64,000 nucleotides of DNA from contig CM082584.2 of assembly GCA_040954595.2 (NCBI GenBank), forward strand, positions 9,796,001 through 9,860,000. Direction: 5' to 3'. Both the position numbers and the translations under genes were made by a program. Origin of the DNA: Balanoglossus misakiensis. Lineage: Eukaryota > Hemichordata. Positions 1 to 10,120 of this stretch are shown in pieces (the stretch's first letter is position 1; the number at the start of each line of letters is the position of its first letter). The notes under the pieces are model-generated. The model did not search any database. It was not told the origin of the DNA and was given only the letters and a program-made list of their open reading frames with translations.

Positions 1-432
1 TTTGCAGTAACATTTGGTGACAATGGTACATGCACTTTGCATAAGCAGGTGATCGAGATCTCCGATGTCTGACCTCAGCATGCGGTGTTTATGCAATATA
101 TGTACATCTGTTACACGCGGAATACAACGCATCTTCTTTTTTTTCTTACAAGCATGCGTGAAGTCATCGTCATCCACTTCCTCGTAACTAAGTTCTGGGC
201 TTAAACGATGTATGATTCTTTGACCACGTTCGGTGTCGTAGACTACAACCTCCTCACAGCTCTCGGTCGACTCCAGGCGATGTCTAGCACTGGCAGACCC
301 ATCGATTTGGTCGAACTCCCCGTCTGGAGGCACCGTGTCCTCATGTACACGTAAGTGTTGAATGTTCTTGTACTTTAAATTTACCCGTCTTGGCACAATA
401 CTATCTGTGATTTTTGCAGCAGTTCCACCCAT
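1..432 (-). CDS. Unidentified protein, 5' part of an open frame cut by the window edge
   Basis: An ATG at 432 opens 144 codons that run without a stop to base 1, so the gene continues to the left of the window. The start is supported only by being the first in-frame ATG of a long open frame. The predicted N-terminal part is hydrophilic. It has an acidic stretch (YEEVDDDD) followed at once by a five-lysine run, then a region rich in His, Leu and Arg. I see no signal peptide, no membrane segment, and no splice donor that I would trust within the 432 bases. I do not recognise the family. It could be a single-exon gene, a first coding exon or a retrocopy. The lack of stops over 144 codons in AT-rich DNA argues that it is coding. 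Confidence 0.5.
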   Translation of the reverse strand, partial: MGGTAAKITDSIVPRRVNLKYKNIQHLRVHEDTVPPDGEFDQIDGSASARHRLESTESCEEVVVYDTERGQRIIHRLSPELSYEEVDDDDFTHACKKKKKMRCIPRVTDVHILHKHRMLRSDIGDLDHLLMQSACTIVTKCYCK

Positions 433-1955
433 TGTCGACGTTTATTTGTCAAACTGAAATCAACTAACAGTATATGGAAAGACAGTCAGTATCACGTAGA
501 GAGAAGCTTTTGGGTCTGTTAATACTTTTAAAAAGAAACAGAATTATTCTTGGACAAATTAATCATTATCAAAAACTAAATTGTAATATACACGTCGTCT
601 ATACTTGTTTCATCTTTGAATACAAAGGTGAGCAGATATAGAATAAAGGTTTTACATTTTCAACATGTAACTTTGATCTTTAAATTGATTTTGCGCCCGA
701 GTGCGTGGAAGGTTTTGTATTGATTGCATGCTCAGCAATGTTTGCTTAGCCAAATATTAATGCGGTTTATCAGGTAAAGGTGTAAAGGTATGGCCCTCAA
801 CATACTCTAAATAGTAATTCGGGAGACTTCTTGGCTTTGGCAAACTTATCAGTATGTATGTTGACGTTTCGTTGGAAATGTTCTGTTGTCATCGATAACA
901 GAAGCATTCACTAGATAACAAGATATTTTACAGATTTTTTTTCCGCTATAGGGTATTCTGTTAGCGAGGCCTTCAAATATATAACTTATTATAACAAGGA
1001 AACACGTAGGCTTATATTCAAGTCAGAATAAATTACTGGAAAACAAGGAGAAAAAGACCCACGTTCGGATAGCTAACCCAACTTATTTCAAGAGCTCTTT
1101 GTAAACCACACATGCGCACATATTAAATGCAGATACTTTTAAAACACAAGCTGGAGAAAGACCTGATTTTCCAAACCAAATGACAAAGTGGTAACAAAAT
1201 ATTCTTCCGATAAGTTTTAAAAGTACATCTGGATTACACCATAGTTTAATTAGGATGACAATGACGAACTTTCTCAAAATGATGACAGGGCGAGGGTGTT
1301 GAATATGTATCTCTGTAGCGTAGGTATAAATAAACGTAGCTGGTACAGCTGTATACATCGTGTGGCTGCATTCAGTGTTTTGACATATATCGGTGCTAAA
1401 TCTAAGTACATGTACTAGACTGTTGCAAGTCTCAAGGATTACCTGATGAAAATGAGTTCCTTCGCCGGTACTGGCTGTCTTCTTTAGATGTAGTAGGCTT
1501 GAGCTCTAAAAGAGTTGTTTTGTCGTGGTCTCGAGTCTCGGCTATGTCACTGTTTGGAATGTTCCATTTGGAAAACCTTCGGACTGATGACTACAGTTCT
1601 ATATACATGTATTCTTATTCGTAAGGTTGTTTGGCCGTTCAGGAGAACTCATGTGGAATGTCCATTTTGTCTTTGCATTGTACTCAATCATAAAAGTGAA
1701 AATTGACAATTATTTGTGTTACTTGTATTGGAACATTTGTTGTAACTCCTCCCTGTCCTTCAAAAATAGAATAAGCCTCTTTAATGGCATTATTTTCAGT
1801 TAATAACCAATCCTCCCAGGATGAAAACACAGATAACTGTTGGTGGCGCTATCACCACCACTGGCAATCCCCCAAACCCTCGCACTGTTATCAGACACAA
1901 ATACACAGAGACACAAGCTTCTTATTCCTCAAAGAAGACTAATTGAAACAAAACA
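433..1955. other. Intergenic region, no supported gene
   Basis: About 1.5 kb of AT-rich sequence between the unidentified frame on the left and the ATP5F1D 3' end. The longest open frames (63-91 codons) have no family resemblance and no splice context. Part of the sequence just upstream of 432 is presumably promoter and 5' UTR of the leftmost gene. Confidence 0.5.
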
Positions 1956-1961
1956 TTTATT
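1956..1961 (-). terminator. Candidate polyadenylation signal of ATP5F1D
   Basis: AATAAA on the minus strand, about 470 bases downstream of the ATP5F1D stop codon. It is the clearest canonical hexamer I found in that 3' flank. The assignment is inferred from position only. Confidence 0.4.
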
Positions 1962-2427
1962 TCAGTTTTCAATCTGAAACAATACAAACGAAGATTTCCA
2001 AAGCCAGTTTCTTTCACCTGATGAAATCAACTACAATCAATGTTTGACACACACACCAAAAAACACATCGTGTGTTCAGTTTATCCTACAAAACACAGTA
2101 GAGTGACGACTGGCATCCAACTGTCAACAAACGCTGTAGGGTTAGGGATTTTCTCAGAGCACTCCTGAAAGAAACAAATGTAGGCAAGGTATTAGTCAGT
2201 ATAATTATTCTTTTTGACCTTCTGGTTTTCTGTGCGTAAACAAAGTGGCGTTGTAACCTCAATATCAAAAGTATCAAATACGCTTTAATTGTTACAGGGA
2301 GAACACTCCTTCAAGTGTACTGAGCCGATTAAAATACATAATATATTCTCCCAAACGGGACTGTGGACACTGTAAAATGATGTGTAACAACACTTACATG
2401 CATATTTTTATGGGTAGATAAATAACG

Positions 2428-3614
2428 CTACTTCTCCAAAGCCTTCAGCAGCGCTTCGTGCACATCCAGCGAGATTTGCGCCTCAGCTTTCTTGAGTTCA
2501 TCAGTGGCTGACATCACTTCTTGTTGTGCTTGTGACAGGGCTTGCTCCACTGCCTGCAGAACGATCAGAAAGATGGAACAAACGAAATCAGCATTTCCAT
2601 TCCTAGGCTCGGGATGAAGGCCTGTATGCAGGGTTTAACTTTACTCGACAACTATAGCAACTCTCTGATTTTCCTCAACATGGAGTTATGAATTCACTAA
2701 TTTAACAAAGAGAAGTATTAAACTGTTCACTGACATTGACAAAACAAATGTGACACTACTCTCACTTACTTGTCTGTCGATTCGATCAACCGGCACAGCT
2801 TCTTCGGCTAAAACTTGTACAGAGGAATCTCCATTGACCGTAACAGTACCACTACTGACTGTAAAAAAACAAATGTTACCAGTTCGATGATGTCAGGCAT
2901 TACTAAATTTAAAATCCTCTGAACAAGAAGGTAAACTGATCATAATTACGCTCACTCAGAGCAATGGCAAACCGATGCCTAACTCACTCTAAAAGTCTTG
3001 CTATGATGATCCTGACTAGTAGTATATACTCACCAAAATATTTTGTTTGTGTGCCATCATTGTCATAAACTACAACAACTCCTGGCTTGAGGACAGATAA
3101 AACTGGCACATGCTGTGACAGTATACCATAATTGCCCGTTGTGGACGGCACATCAATTTGCTTCACGTCAGCGTTGTTATAAAACATCTGAAAGGGAATA
3201 TCTCTCTTCTATTACAAGTGTATGGACATAGACTACATGTAGAGGCAGTGGGTAACAGTTACGTTAATAGTGAAGTCTCAGATGATGAATACTTGCTCAT
3301 CAACAAAACTGTGAAAATGTTTATTATTATAACGGTGACAATTCTCACAGGTTTCACGGACGTAACATGATTGTTTCTTACGATAGCAGAACACGAGATT
3401 TCGATCGGTCGACAGCGCAGTGCATGCTGGCACTGCACCGATCGGTAAGTTGTCTGAACCAGGGGCTTACCTCTGTCGGTGTGGCAAAAGTAAATGCCAT
3501 TTGTGTTGATGCTACAGCTTCTTCGGCATATCTCCTCACGGGCTGCACTGCTGTTACGTACCTAAAATTCCTAACTGCACAGGAAAGTCTGCTAAAACTC
3601 CTGAGAAGAGACAT
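2428..3614 (-). CDS. ATP5F1D: ATP synthase subunit delta, mitochondrial
   Basis: Delta subunit of the F1 central stalk of mitochondrial ATP synthase; with gamma and epsilon it couples rotor turning to ATP synthesis at the inner membrane. Exons (minus strand): 3614-3471, 3187-3034, 2858-2770, 2553-2428, all with GT-AG borders and consistent phase, giving 170 aa (human about 168). Residues 1-33 form an Arg/Ser/Leu-rich mitochondrial presequence (MSLLRSFSRL...). Next come the beta-sandwich, with MAFTFATPTE and GNYGILSQHVPVLSVLKPGV, then the SSGTVTVNGDSSVQ strand block. The C-terminal helical hairpin ends in HEALLKALEK. An in-frame ATG at 3665 would add 17 residues; I prefer 3614 because a canonical presequence begins there. 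It lies just downstream of UQCRH on the same strand, about 0.9 kb away. Confidence 0.95.
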
Positions 3615-4019
3615 GTTGCCGGTAAAGCTCTGCAAAATGGCTGCCGTCAGGGCATATCCCGGCATTCATTTCGGTGACCTTCTTTTCAGATCATGCGTTG
3701 GGGGCGTATGTCACCCAGAGCTGCACGTAGCACTCAGAGGTATTTGCATGCAGGAGACCAAAATCTTCAATGTGGCTTATATTATTCTACGTTTTACGAG
3801 CGTAGCCAGTCTATCCTCAGAGGCAATTAGATGTTTCACCATTTCCACGTTTTTTTCGCTCAGCCTCGGTGGACAAAAAATGACGAACCAAGCCTTGAAG
3901 CAAAGGACACGAACGGAGAGTGTCTCTTGACACCATACAGTTGCTATACTTGGACACCAGTAAACATTTGAAACATATCAAGTTGTTATACATGGGCAAG
4001 GCAAATCAATTCGAAGTGG

Positions 4020-4042
4020 TGGTGGTGGTAGGGGGGGGGGGA
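4020..4042. repeat. Poly-G tract with GGT repeats
   Basis: Several GGT triplets followed by an uninterrupted run of about a dozen G, between ATP5F1D and UQCRH. It is a simple-sequence tract that could form a G-quadruplex; no function is implied. Confidence 0.7.
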
Positions 4043-4087
4043 ATGAAGATCACATCACACATTTAGTATAATTTAAATGGGTCCAAT

Positions 4088-4093
4088 TTTATT
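4088..4093 (-). terminator. Candidate polyadenylation signal of UQCRH
   Basis: AATAAA on the minus strand about 450 bases beyond the UQCRH stop. Assigned by position only. Confidence 0.45.
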
Positions 4094-4540
4094 TCACCAG
4101 AAGATTATATATATTCCATGCAACTGACAATCAGTCCGCAGGACTTTAATTTTGTATTCATTTCATCCACATCACTCCTCAGAATCCAAGCCTTTGGTGA
4201 AATCCTCGTCGATGTCACTGGTTGTTTGATGCCCGAATGAAGCGGGCTTGACAGGCTTGTAAGTGTAAAACCAAACCAGGAAGTTTGTTGCTTTGAAGTA
4301 TGGTGGAAACAACGATATTGGTAGAGTATCAGTTCAAGTGTATGTAGTCACAAAGAACAAGAATGATGACACTGATGTAATTTAACTTTCTGGGATGATT
4401 TTACAACGACTTGCAGCACAACATAAAAAAACATCAGTGGGATATTCTCTATTAAAATTCTAACAAAATCCCGGAACTCTCAAAACTTGGGTTACAACAC
4501 ACGAATAAAATTAACTCCTCTTCTCTTCTCTCTGCCAGGG

Positions 4541-5507
4541 TCACTTGAGTTTGCTTAACACCTCTTTCGAAACCTGTTGAAAAGAAAATAGAGACAATAT
4601 AGGAGATTACTGGGGAGGACACACAAAGCTTATTTTACAGTTGACAAGGAAACAAAAACAGCTTTCAAACTATTTCATTGCTGCCTGTAACGTAAAACAC
4701 ATCATGGCAGAAGTGCAACTCTGGAGTAGAATACTTCATTGTATCTTCATGGGATGGGAAATTTACAATTGTAAACTTCAATTAAAAAGATGACTGTATT
4801 TTCATACTTACACAAGCGTCTCGACAGTGCAAGAAATCAAAGAGTTCCTGAGTGCATGTTTCCTCTGTTTTGCTACGACTGCTTACTCTATCAGTGCATA
4901 TATCAAATTCTTCCTTTAGTTTGGCGCATGCTGAGAGCTGTTCACACTTCTCTCTGATTTCTTCTACTGGATCCTGGTGAGGAAGAATGTTATATTTCAT
5001 CACAACGAACAAAACAACAGCAAACGCTGACAACATCAAATCGCAATTGAAACAGAACAAATATACATGACAATAGATATTTTTGTTATAAATCTTCTCA
5101 CAATAATATTTCAATAATCTGTTTTACAGGTCAAAGTTCACTCACTGGAACATCTTCCTCATCTTCGTCTTCCTCCTCCTCTTCCTCCTGTGTATGACAA
5201 AAACTTTCCACCATTATGACATGATTTTACCACACGTTTTCAGAAGGGCATTTATGAACTAAGTCTAGGTGGGTCGTCAATGTCCACGGTTGGAGTACGT
5301 GACCATGCATATCGACCAGTCCGTCGTCGGTCACTCGAACCGGCATTTTCACTTTGTCAGAAAAGTACAGTATATCCAACTTTGTAACTTTCCAAGCAAG
5401 TTAAAACATTTCCAAGGATGGTGAGAAGCTGTATCTGATTCATATCGGTGTCGAAACCTTACCTCTGGTGGGTCGCTTTCGTACTCACGTTCGTCGCCTA
5501 ACGCCAT
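4541..5507 (-). CDS. UQCRH: Cytochrome b-c1 complex subunit 6 (hinge protein)
   Basis: Small acidic subunit of respiratory complex III that sits on cytochrome c1 on the intermembrane-space face and assists the cytochrome c interaction. Exons (minus): 5507-5463, 5187-5146, 4973-4812, 4573-4541; all borders are GT-AG and all introns are phase 0; 93 aa (human 91). The N-terminus is short, and exon 2 encodes almost only Glu and Asp. Exon 3 carries the family core, with cysteines at 39, 45, 55, 69, 79 and 83 and the signature VSSRSKTEETC followed by ELFDFLHCRDAC. By analogy with the human protein, disulfides C39-C83 and C55-C69 are expected. The gene is divergent from CLCC1, 559 bp away between the two ATGs. 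Confidence 0.95.
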
Positions 5508-6066
5508 TTTGCTGTACTATGTAACAGTGAATGCCCGGATGTGAAGATGACCGCAAACTTAGAAAGACTAGTTTCTATTGGCCCATCTCGGCACCAATCA
5601 ACATGTATGTTTTATAAAAATTAGTTTGTTCGGGTAAGGTCAAGTCTTTCCTCATTGTAAACACGGAAGTTGTTTGTCTGCTAGACACAGTACTGGGTAA
5701 ATACTTACAGAAATACAGAACCAGGCACATACTTTCAATTTTGAACTACTTTTAACTTACAGTTTCAAACAGGCATCATTTACGGAGGATGTAGTATCAC
5801 TTGCGCATTCGTCGGAAGAATATTACAGCCTTCACAACATAACGCCAGCAACTCAGAAAATCACTGTACTGTATTTGTATCAATATCATTCGTGTGACGC
5901 AGGCACACAAGGTAACGTATGCTGTAGCATTTTCATGAACTGTAACGAATGTATTTAATGTAAGATACAACATTATTATATGTCACAAAGAAAACGCTAA
6001 GTGTCATCCTGTTATTTATTTAAAAAAAATAAAAGTACATTATTCTCATTTTATTAAAGATTGACA
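5508..6066. promoter_or_regulatory. Shared upstream region between divergent UQCRH and CLCC1
   Basis: The 559 bases between the two start codons must hold both 5' UTRs and both core promoters, which makes a bidirectional promoter likely. The UQCRH side is the more GC-rich; the CLCC1 side turns AT-rich, with an A-run at about 6023-6031. I see no TATA box that I would defend. Inferred from gene arrangement. Confidence 0.45.
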
Positions 6067-9000
6067 ATGGTTACCAGGTGGTGGATATTTGTGGTATTGG
6101 TTGGTTCTTGTCTGACAGCCTCTGACCCACAGATGAAACTCAAGTATACAAACCAAGATGGGTGGGTGGACCCAGGGGATATGCTAAACTATGATACAAA
6201 CACAAAAACGATGAAGAATGTACCAAAAGAGGTACTGTACATTATTTTGTGAAATTATTTTCAACAGCAGATAGTCTGTCTGTCTTCATTTCATGAATGG
6301 GGCAGCAGTCTAAATCCACTGCAGATGGACTTTTCTTAATTAAAGGATTTTATTTCTCTTGCACTGGCAGAATCCGTGCAAGAAGGTTGAAGAGGAACTG
6401 TTCGACTGCATCAGTGAGCAGGAAAGGTGTCAGTCGTCACTGCAAGAATGCAATGATAAACAGCAGTCTGAGGCCGAGAGGACACAAGAATGTGTCTGTG
6501 CAGAGACGTGTGCGGATGACAAAGATGAAGAAGAAAAGAATGACAAAGGAAGTGGCAAAACAGTGGATTGCGAGGTGCCCTATTTCAAACAGTTCATCAG
6601 GTCCATTTTCAATCAAATGGCTGCCAAGGTAGGTCATGGTGAGATGCTTGGCTGGCTCGTTTTATTTGGTGAAGTGATGGGATAAAAGAGTCTAATTCTA
6701 ATTCTGTCTCTTGATCTAGAGAGGGGTGGACCAGACCTTGAACTTTGAATACCAGGTTCGACTGACCTCGGATGACTGGCACACTCTGGACAAGTTCATT
6801 CACACCGACAAGGGAACTGTCTACGATGTCCATAGTATTCTGAGTAACATGGTGAAACGTGTTGACCGCAGTGATAAACCAGTGAATACCTGGAGACAGT
6901 GGATTGAAGACCTCTTTGGGACTGACTATGACACAGTGGTTACATCTACTGTCTTTGTAAGTTTCTCTTTCTGATCCAAATCTTTTTCCTTATAAGATTT
7001 TAATCAGTGAAAAGAAAGTAAAGGGAAGGCAATGTATACTGTTAGTCATGAGTTCATGAGTCTGTAAATTTCATTCCACTAGGTTTTAGGAACTGTCTCC
7101 TTCCTCGTCTTTGTCGTGAGTTCTGAGATTATGTCCAGATGCTCCTGGTGGAAACAGATCATCAGGGCTTTCATCTTGCTCTTTGCCATCAGTGTGCCTT
7201 GGAACTGGATGCACATGTATAAGGTAAAATATAGTTTTTAATTCACTTGGAGCATTGTCTATAACTCTTTATAGACATATAACTTTTGGCATAGATAGAA
7301 TCTTCTGTTGTTGTACAGTCTAAATTAGGTTGAGTGGTGTGGAAAATATACTTAATCAAAACAATGATAGCAGCCACCTTCCCACACATCTGCCAGGGGG
7401 CTTATAGTACCTTCCACTGCTTGTTTGTATCAGGAAGCTGTTGCTAAGAAGTATTCCTTAGTAACAAAGGATATCCCAGATCACTGCAAGCCTGGAGGTT
7501 CAACTGTTGCCAGTGGTATCCAGGAATGGTTCTATTCCATGTTTACTTTCTCCGGTGATCAGTGCACGGATTACCACCAAGCGCTGATGGTGGACCCCAT
7601 CCTGGAAGTTGCACCTACCCAAGTAATGTGGCAAACTTTTTTTATATATTTTTTTTTCAACAAAGGCATAGTTAAATCATGATTACAAACAAGAAAAGGA
7701 TGAGTGTCTATATTTCTTGACACATTGAACAGGATTACCCTTTCCAAAATAATTTTAAAAATACTTTTGGTTTCACTTCACAGGCTTTAGTTGTTACCTT
7801 CAGCAAGTTCGTCATGAAACCCTTGGAGCACCTGGGAGAAGCCATGGGCAAGTTCTTCCACAATTTCTTCAAGGACATGCCCATGCAGGTCTGGCCGATC
7901 GCAACGGCCATGCTTTTGTTGGTCTTTGTGCTGTCGATGATCATGCTGTGTGGATACAGCATCAAGTTTCCATTCTACGGAGGCATCGAGGCGCCAAAAG
8001 GGAAACGGAGTGGGCTGACGTGGGAAGAACAGAAGAGCATAGAGCAGGCGAAACAACAGCAACAACAGGTGAGAGGGTTGTCACTGGTGGTTTGTTATTA
8101 TCGTACGTGTATCTGGGTGCATAAAGGCGAAATTATGTGGCCAGGAAAATATTCTGGAAGGGCTTTTGGGATTGGTTTACTAAGCAGTGAATGATAACAT
8201 CTGAAAATAATTCTTTAAAATTTTGCAGATTGAAGAAATGGAAAAGACAATCAAGGCCCTGAAACAGAAGGAAGAGCAGAGAGAGCGACTGATGCTGACA
8301 CATGGAGAGATGTCTGAACTTCCAGCAGGTCAAGTGCACTTCAAGTCCAAGAAGGCAATACAAGCAGAAGAAAGTCCTGTGGAGGATCTTGCACACCATG
8401 CCATATACTCTACAGAGCGTAAGGATATTCAGACTATTTACGAGAAAAGTCCCACTTCAGATCCGCATATGGCCGAACCAGTTGAAGGCAAGTACATGAG
8501 TTACGCTGAGAAGGCGGGTGGCAAGGCAGGTATGGCGGGAATGCTTAGAAGAAAGCTGGAAAAGCCCGCTGATCTGCTGGAGAGTTTTAAGGTACTGGAT
8601 CCAATGACAGAAGAGAAGGATAGGCTTGCCCGTGAAGCAAGTTCATCTATTGCACAAGCCATCCCTGAGAGTTGCAGTGCTGCTGTAGGAGTGAGTGCGC
8701 CCTCTATGGTGACAGATGGTACAGTCGAAGCAGAAGATTCCCCGGCAGACCAAAGAGAGGCCAGTCACGTTGAAGACATCCACGTGAAATCAACCAAGGC
8801 ACAGGTGAAGGAGTCAGGTGTCAAGCCAGAAACAGGAGAAACAAGGAGCAGACCTGACCATCAAGATGACAAGGGTGACGGAGATGCCAGAGTGGGGTGC
8901 GAGCCACAGCCGGGAACCAGGGTCCAGGATCTGCAAGTTGAGCACAAAACCGAGGCTGCTGCTCAAGACGAAAGTGAAGGAACAGCCACAACTGAGACAA

Positions 9001-9299
9001 CTCCAGCAGAGGAATACACAGAGAGCACAAGAGCGGGCCCCAACTTCCCCGATTCCCCTCCGCGGTCGTCAGTCCTGACAGAATCCACAGAGTTCATCAC
9101 ACAATCCACCATGGACGCCATACGGGAAGCGGAGGTCGCCGAGCTGTCCCCGGTCGCCGGTAGCGACACAGAAGGGAGTCAAAACTCGGAGGATGACTTC
9201 GTCGTCTTGAAGAAAGAGAGTATGGAAAGCCAGAGAGGTGAGCTGGAAGAGGCCGCCATGGACAGGAGTGGAATACTGGCGGATGTCAGCTTAGACTAA
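6067..9299 (+). CDS. CLCC1: Chloride channel CLIC-like protein 1
   Basis: ER membrane protein of the MCLC/CLCC1 family, linked to ER chloride flux and ER homeostasis. Exons: 6067-6231, 6371-6628, 6720-6956, 7083-7223, 7434-7622, 7784-8068, 8229-9299; all introns are phase 0; 781 aa. Residues 1-19 are a signal peptide. The family N-terminal signature WVDPGDMLNYD follows (human WIDPTDMLNYD), then a Cys- and Glu-rich lumenal region in exon 2. Membrane segments lie near 221-238, 245-265 (VPWNWMHMY matches the family's GWNWMYLYK) and 366-390, preceded by FVMKPLEHLGEAMGKF. After TM3 come a Gln-rich coiled segment and a long disordered Glu/Ser/Thr-rich tail from one 1.07-kb exon, which makes the protein about 230 residues longer than human (551). 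The tail ends in an acidic patch with DDFVVL at 747-752. ATG 6067 is chosen because the signal peptide starts there. Confidence 0.95.
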
Positions 9300-9923
9300 C
9301 CGTTGAATGAGGAACTGGTGTGATCGCATTGATCTACCGTAGCTGTGGCATTGTATTAAGCTTTCAGTGTACTTTCAAGCCAAGACTCTTCCACACAGAA
9401 AAGCTGCTTAAATTCTACCATTATTCATACTAATGAATTACTATATTTGCATTTACATAATTATGAAAGGGAAATTTCATTGAAATGGGGACAGGGGAGA
9501 AACGTTCGATGAAGACAGTTGTCATGTTTCATAATTGTTTGGCTGTACACTGCAAAATGTTTAATTATGGCTAAATGATGAAACTGAGGGTAGCTAGCTT
9601 ACATCTGAAACCAGTAAAAAATTATGGTAGGAGTTTGTTCCACGCATCAAGGATCAATGTAAAAGTCTTTTCAAAGATAATGGCAACAGACTAAATTGTG
9701 GATGGAAAAAATTAAGGCTTTGTGGCTAAAATTTATGGGGATTCAACTCTAAATATATTTACATTGCATTTTAGAATTAAAAATTCACCTTGCTTTAACC
9801 TTGCACAGACTTGTGCTTTCATTTGTCAACTGGCATACTTTATCACAAAAGAACACTCGCACATATATCCACATGAGTGAAAAGAAAACTACACAATTCA
9901 ATTTGGGGTTCCTCGAAGTTATT
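9300..9923. other. Convergent 3' flank between CLCC1 and UROD
   Basis: AT-rich 3' UTR and intergenic DNA with no supported gene. There is no strong AATAAA on the plus strand for CLCC1; an ATTAAA at roughly 9776 is the best candidate. Confidence 0.4.
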
Positions 9924-9929
9924 TTTATT
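9924..9929 (-). terminator. Candidate polyadenylation signal of UROD
   Basis: AATAAA on the minus strand, about 195 bases past the UROD stop, a normal distance for a short 3' UTR. Confidence 0.55.
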
Positions 9930-10120
9930 CGATCAAATATTCACCAGGGTTGAGAATATTTCAGTGACATAAAATTCAGCTCATCCATTGCACAAAACGG
10001 CTCAAGGTGTTTCACCACATTTATCCCACACCAGCACCAATTTTGTCCTTGAGCATTTGAATTTTAATCCAACCACGGAGCTGTCCATTTGATGGTATAG
10101 ATAGAATAGGGTCGGACAGC

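Noticed and set aside
3615-3665. Upstream ATG for ATP5F1D adding 17 residues
   Set aside because: In frame and possible, but the presequence begins at the ATG at 3614 and the protein then has the usual family length.
3367-3930. 187-codon plus-strand open frame
   Set aside because: It lies antisense over ATP5F1D exon 1 and its upstream region, has no recognisable domain, and is explained as a shadow of the real exon.
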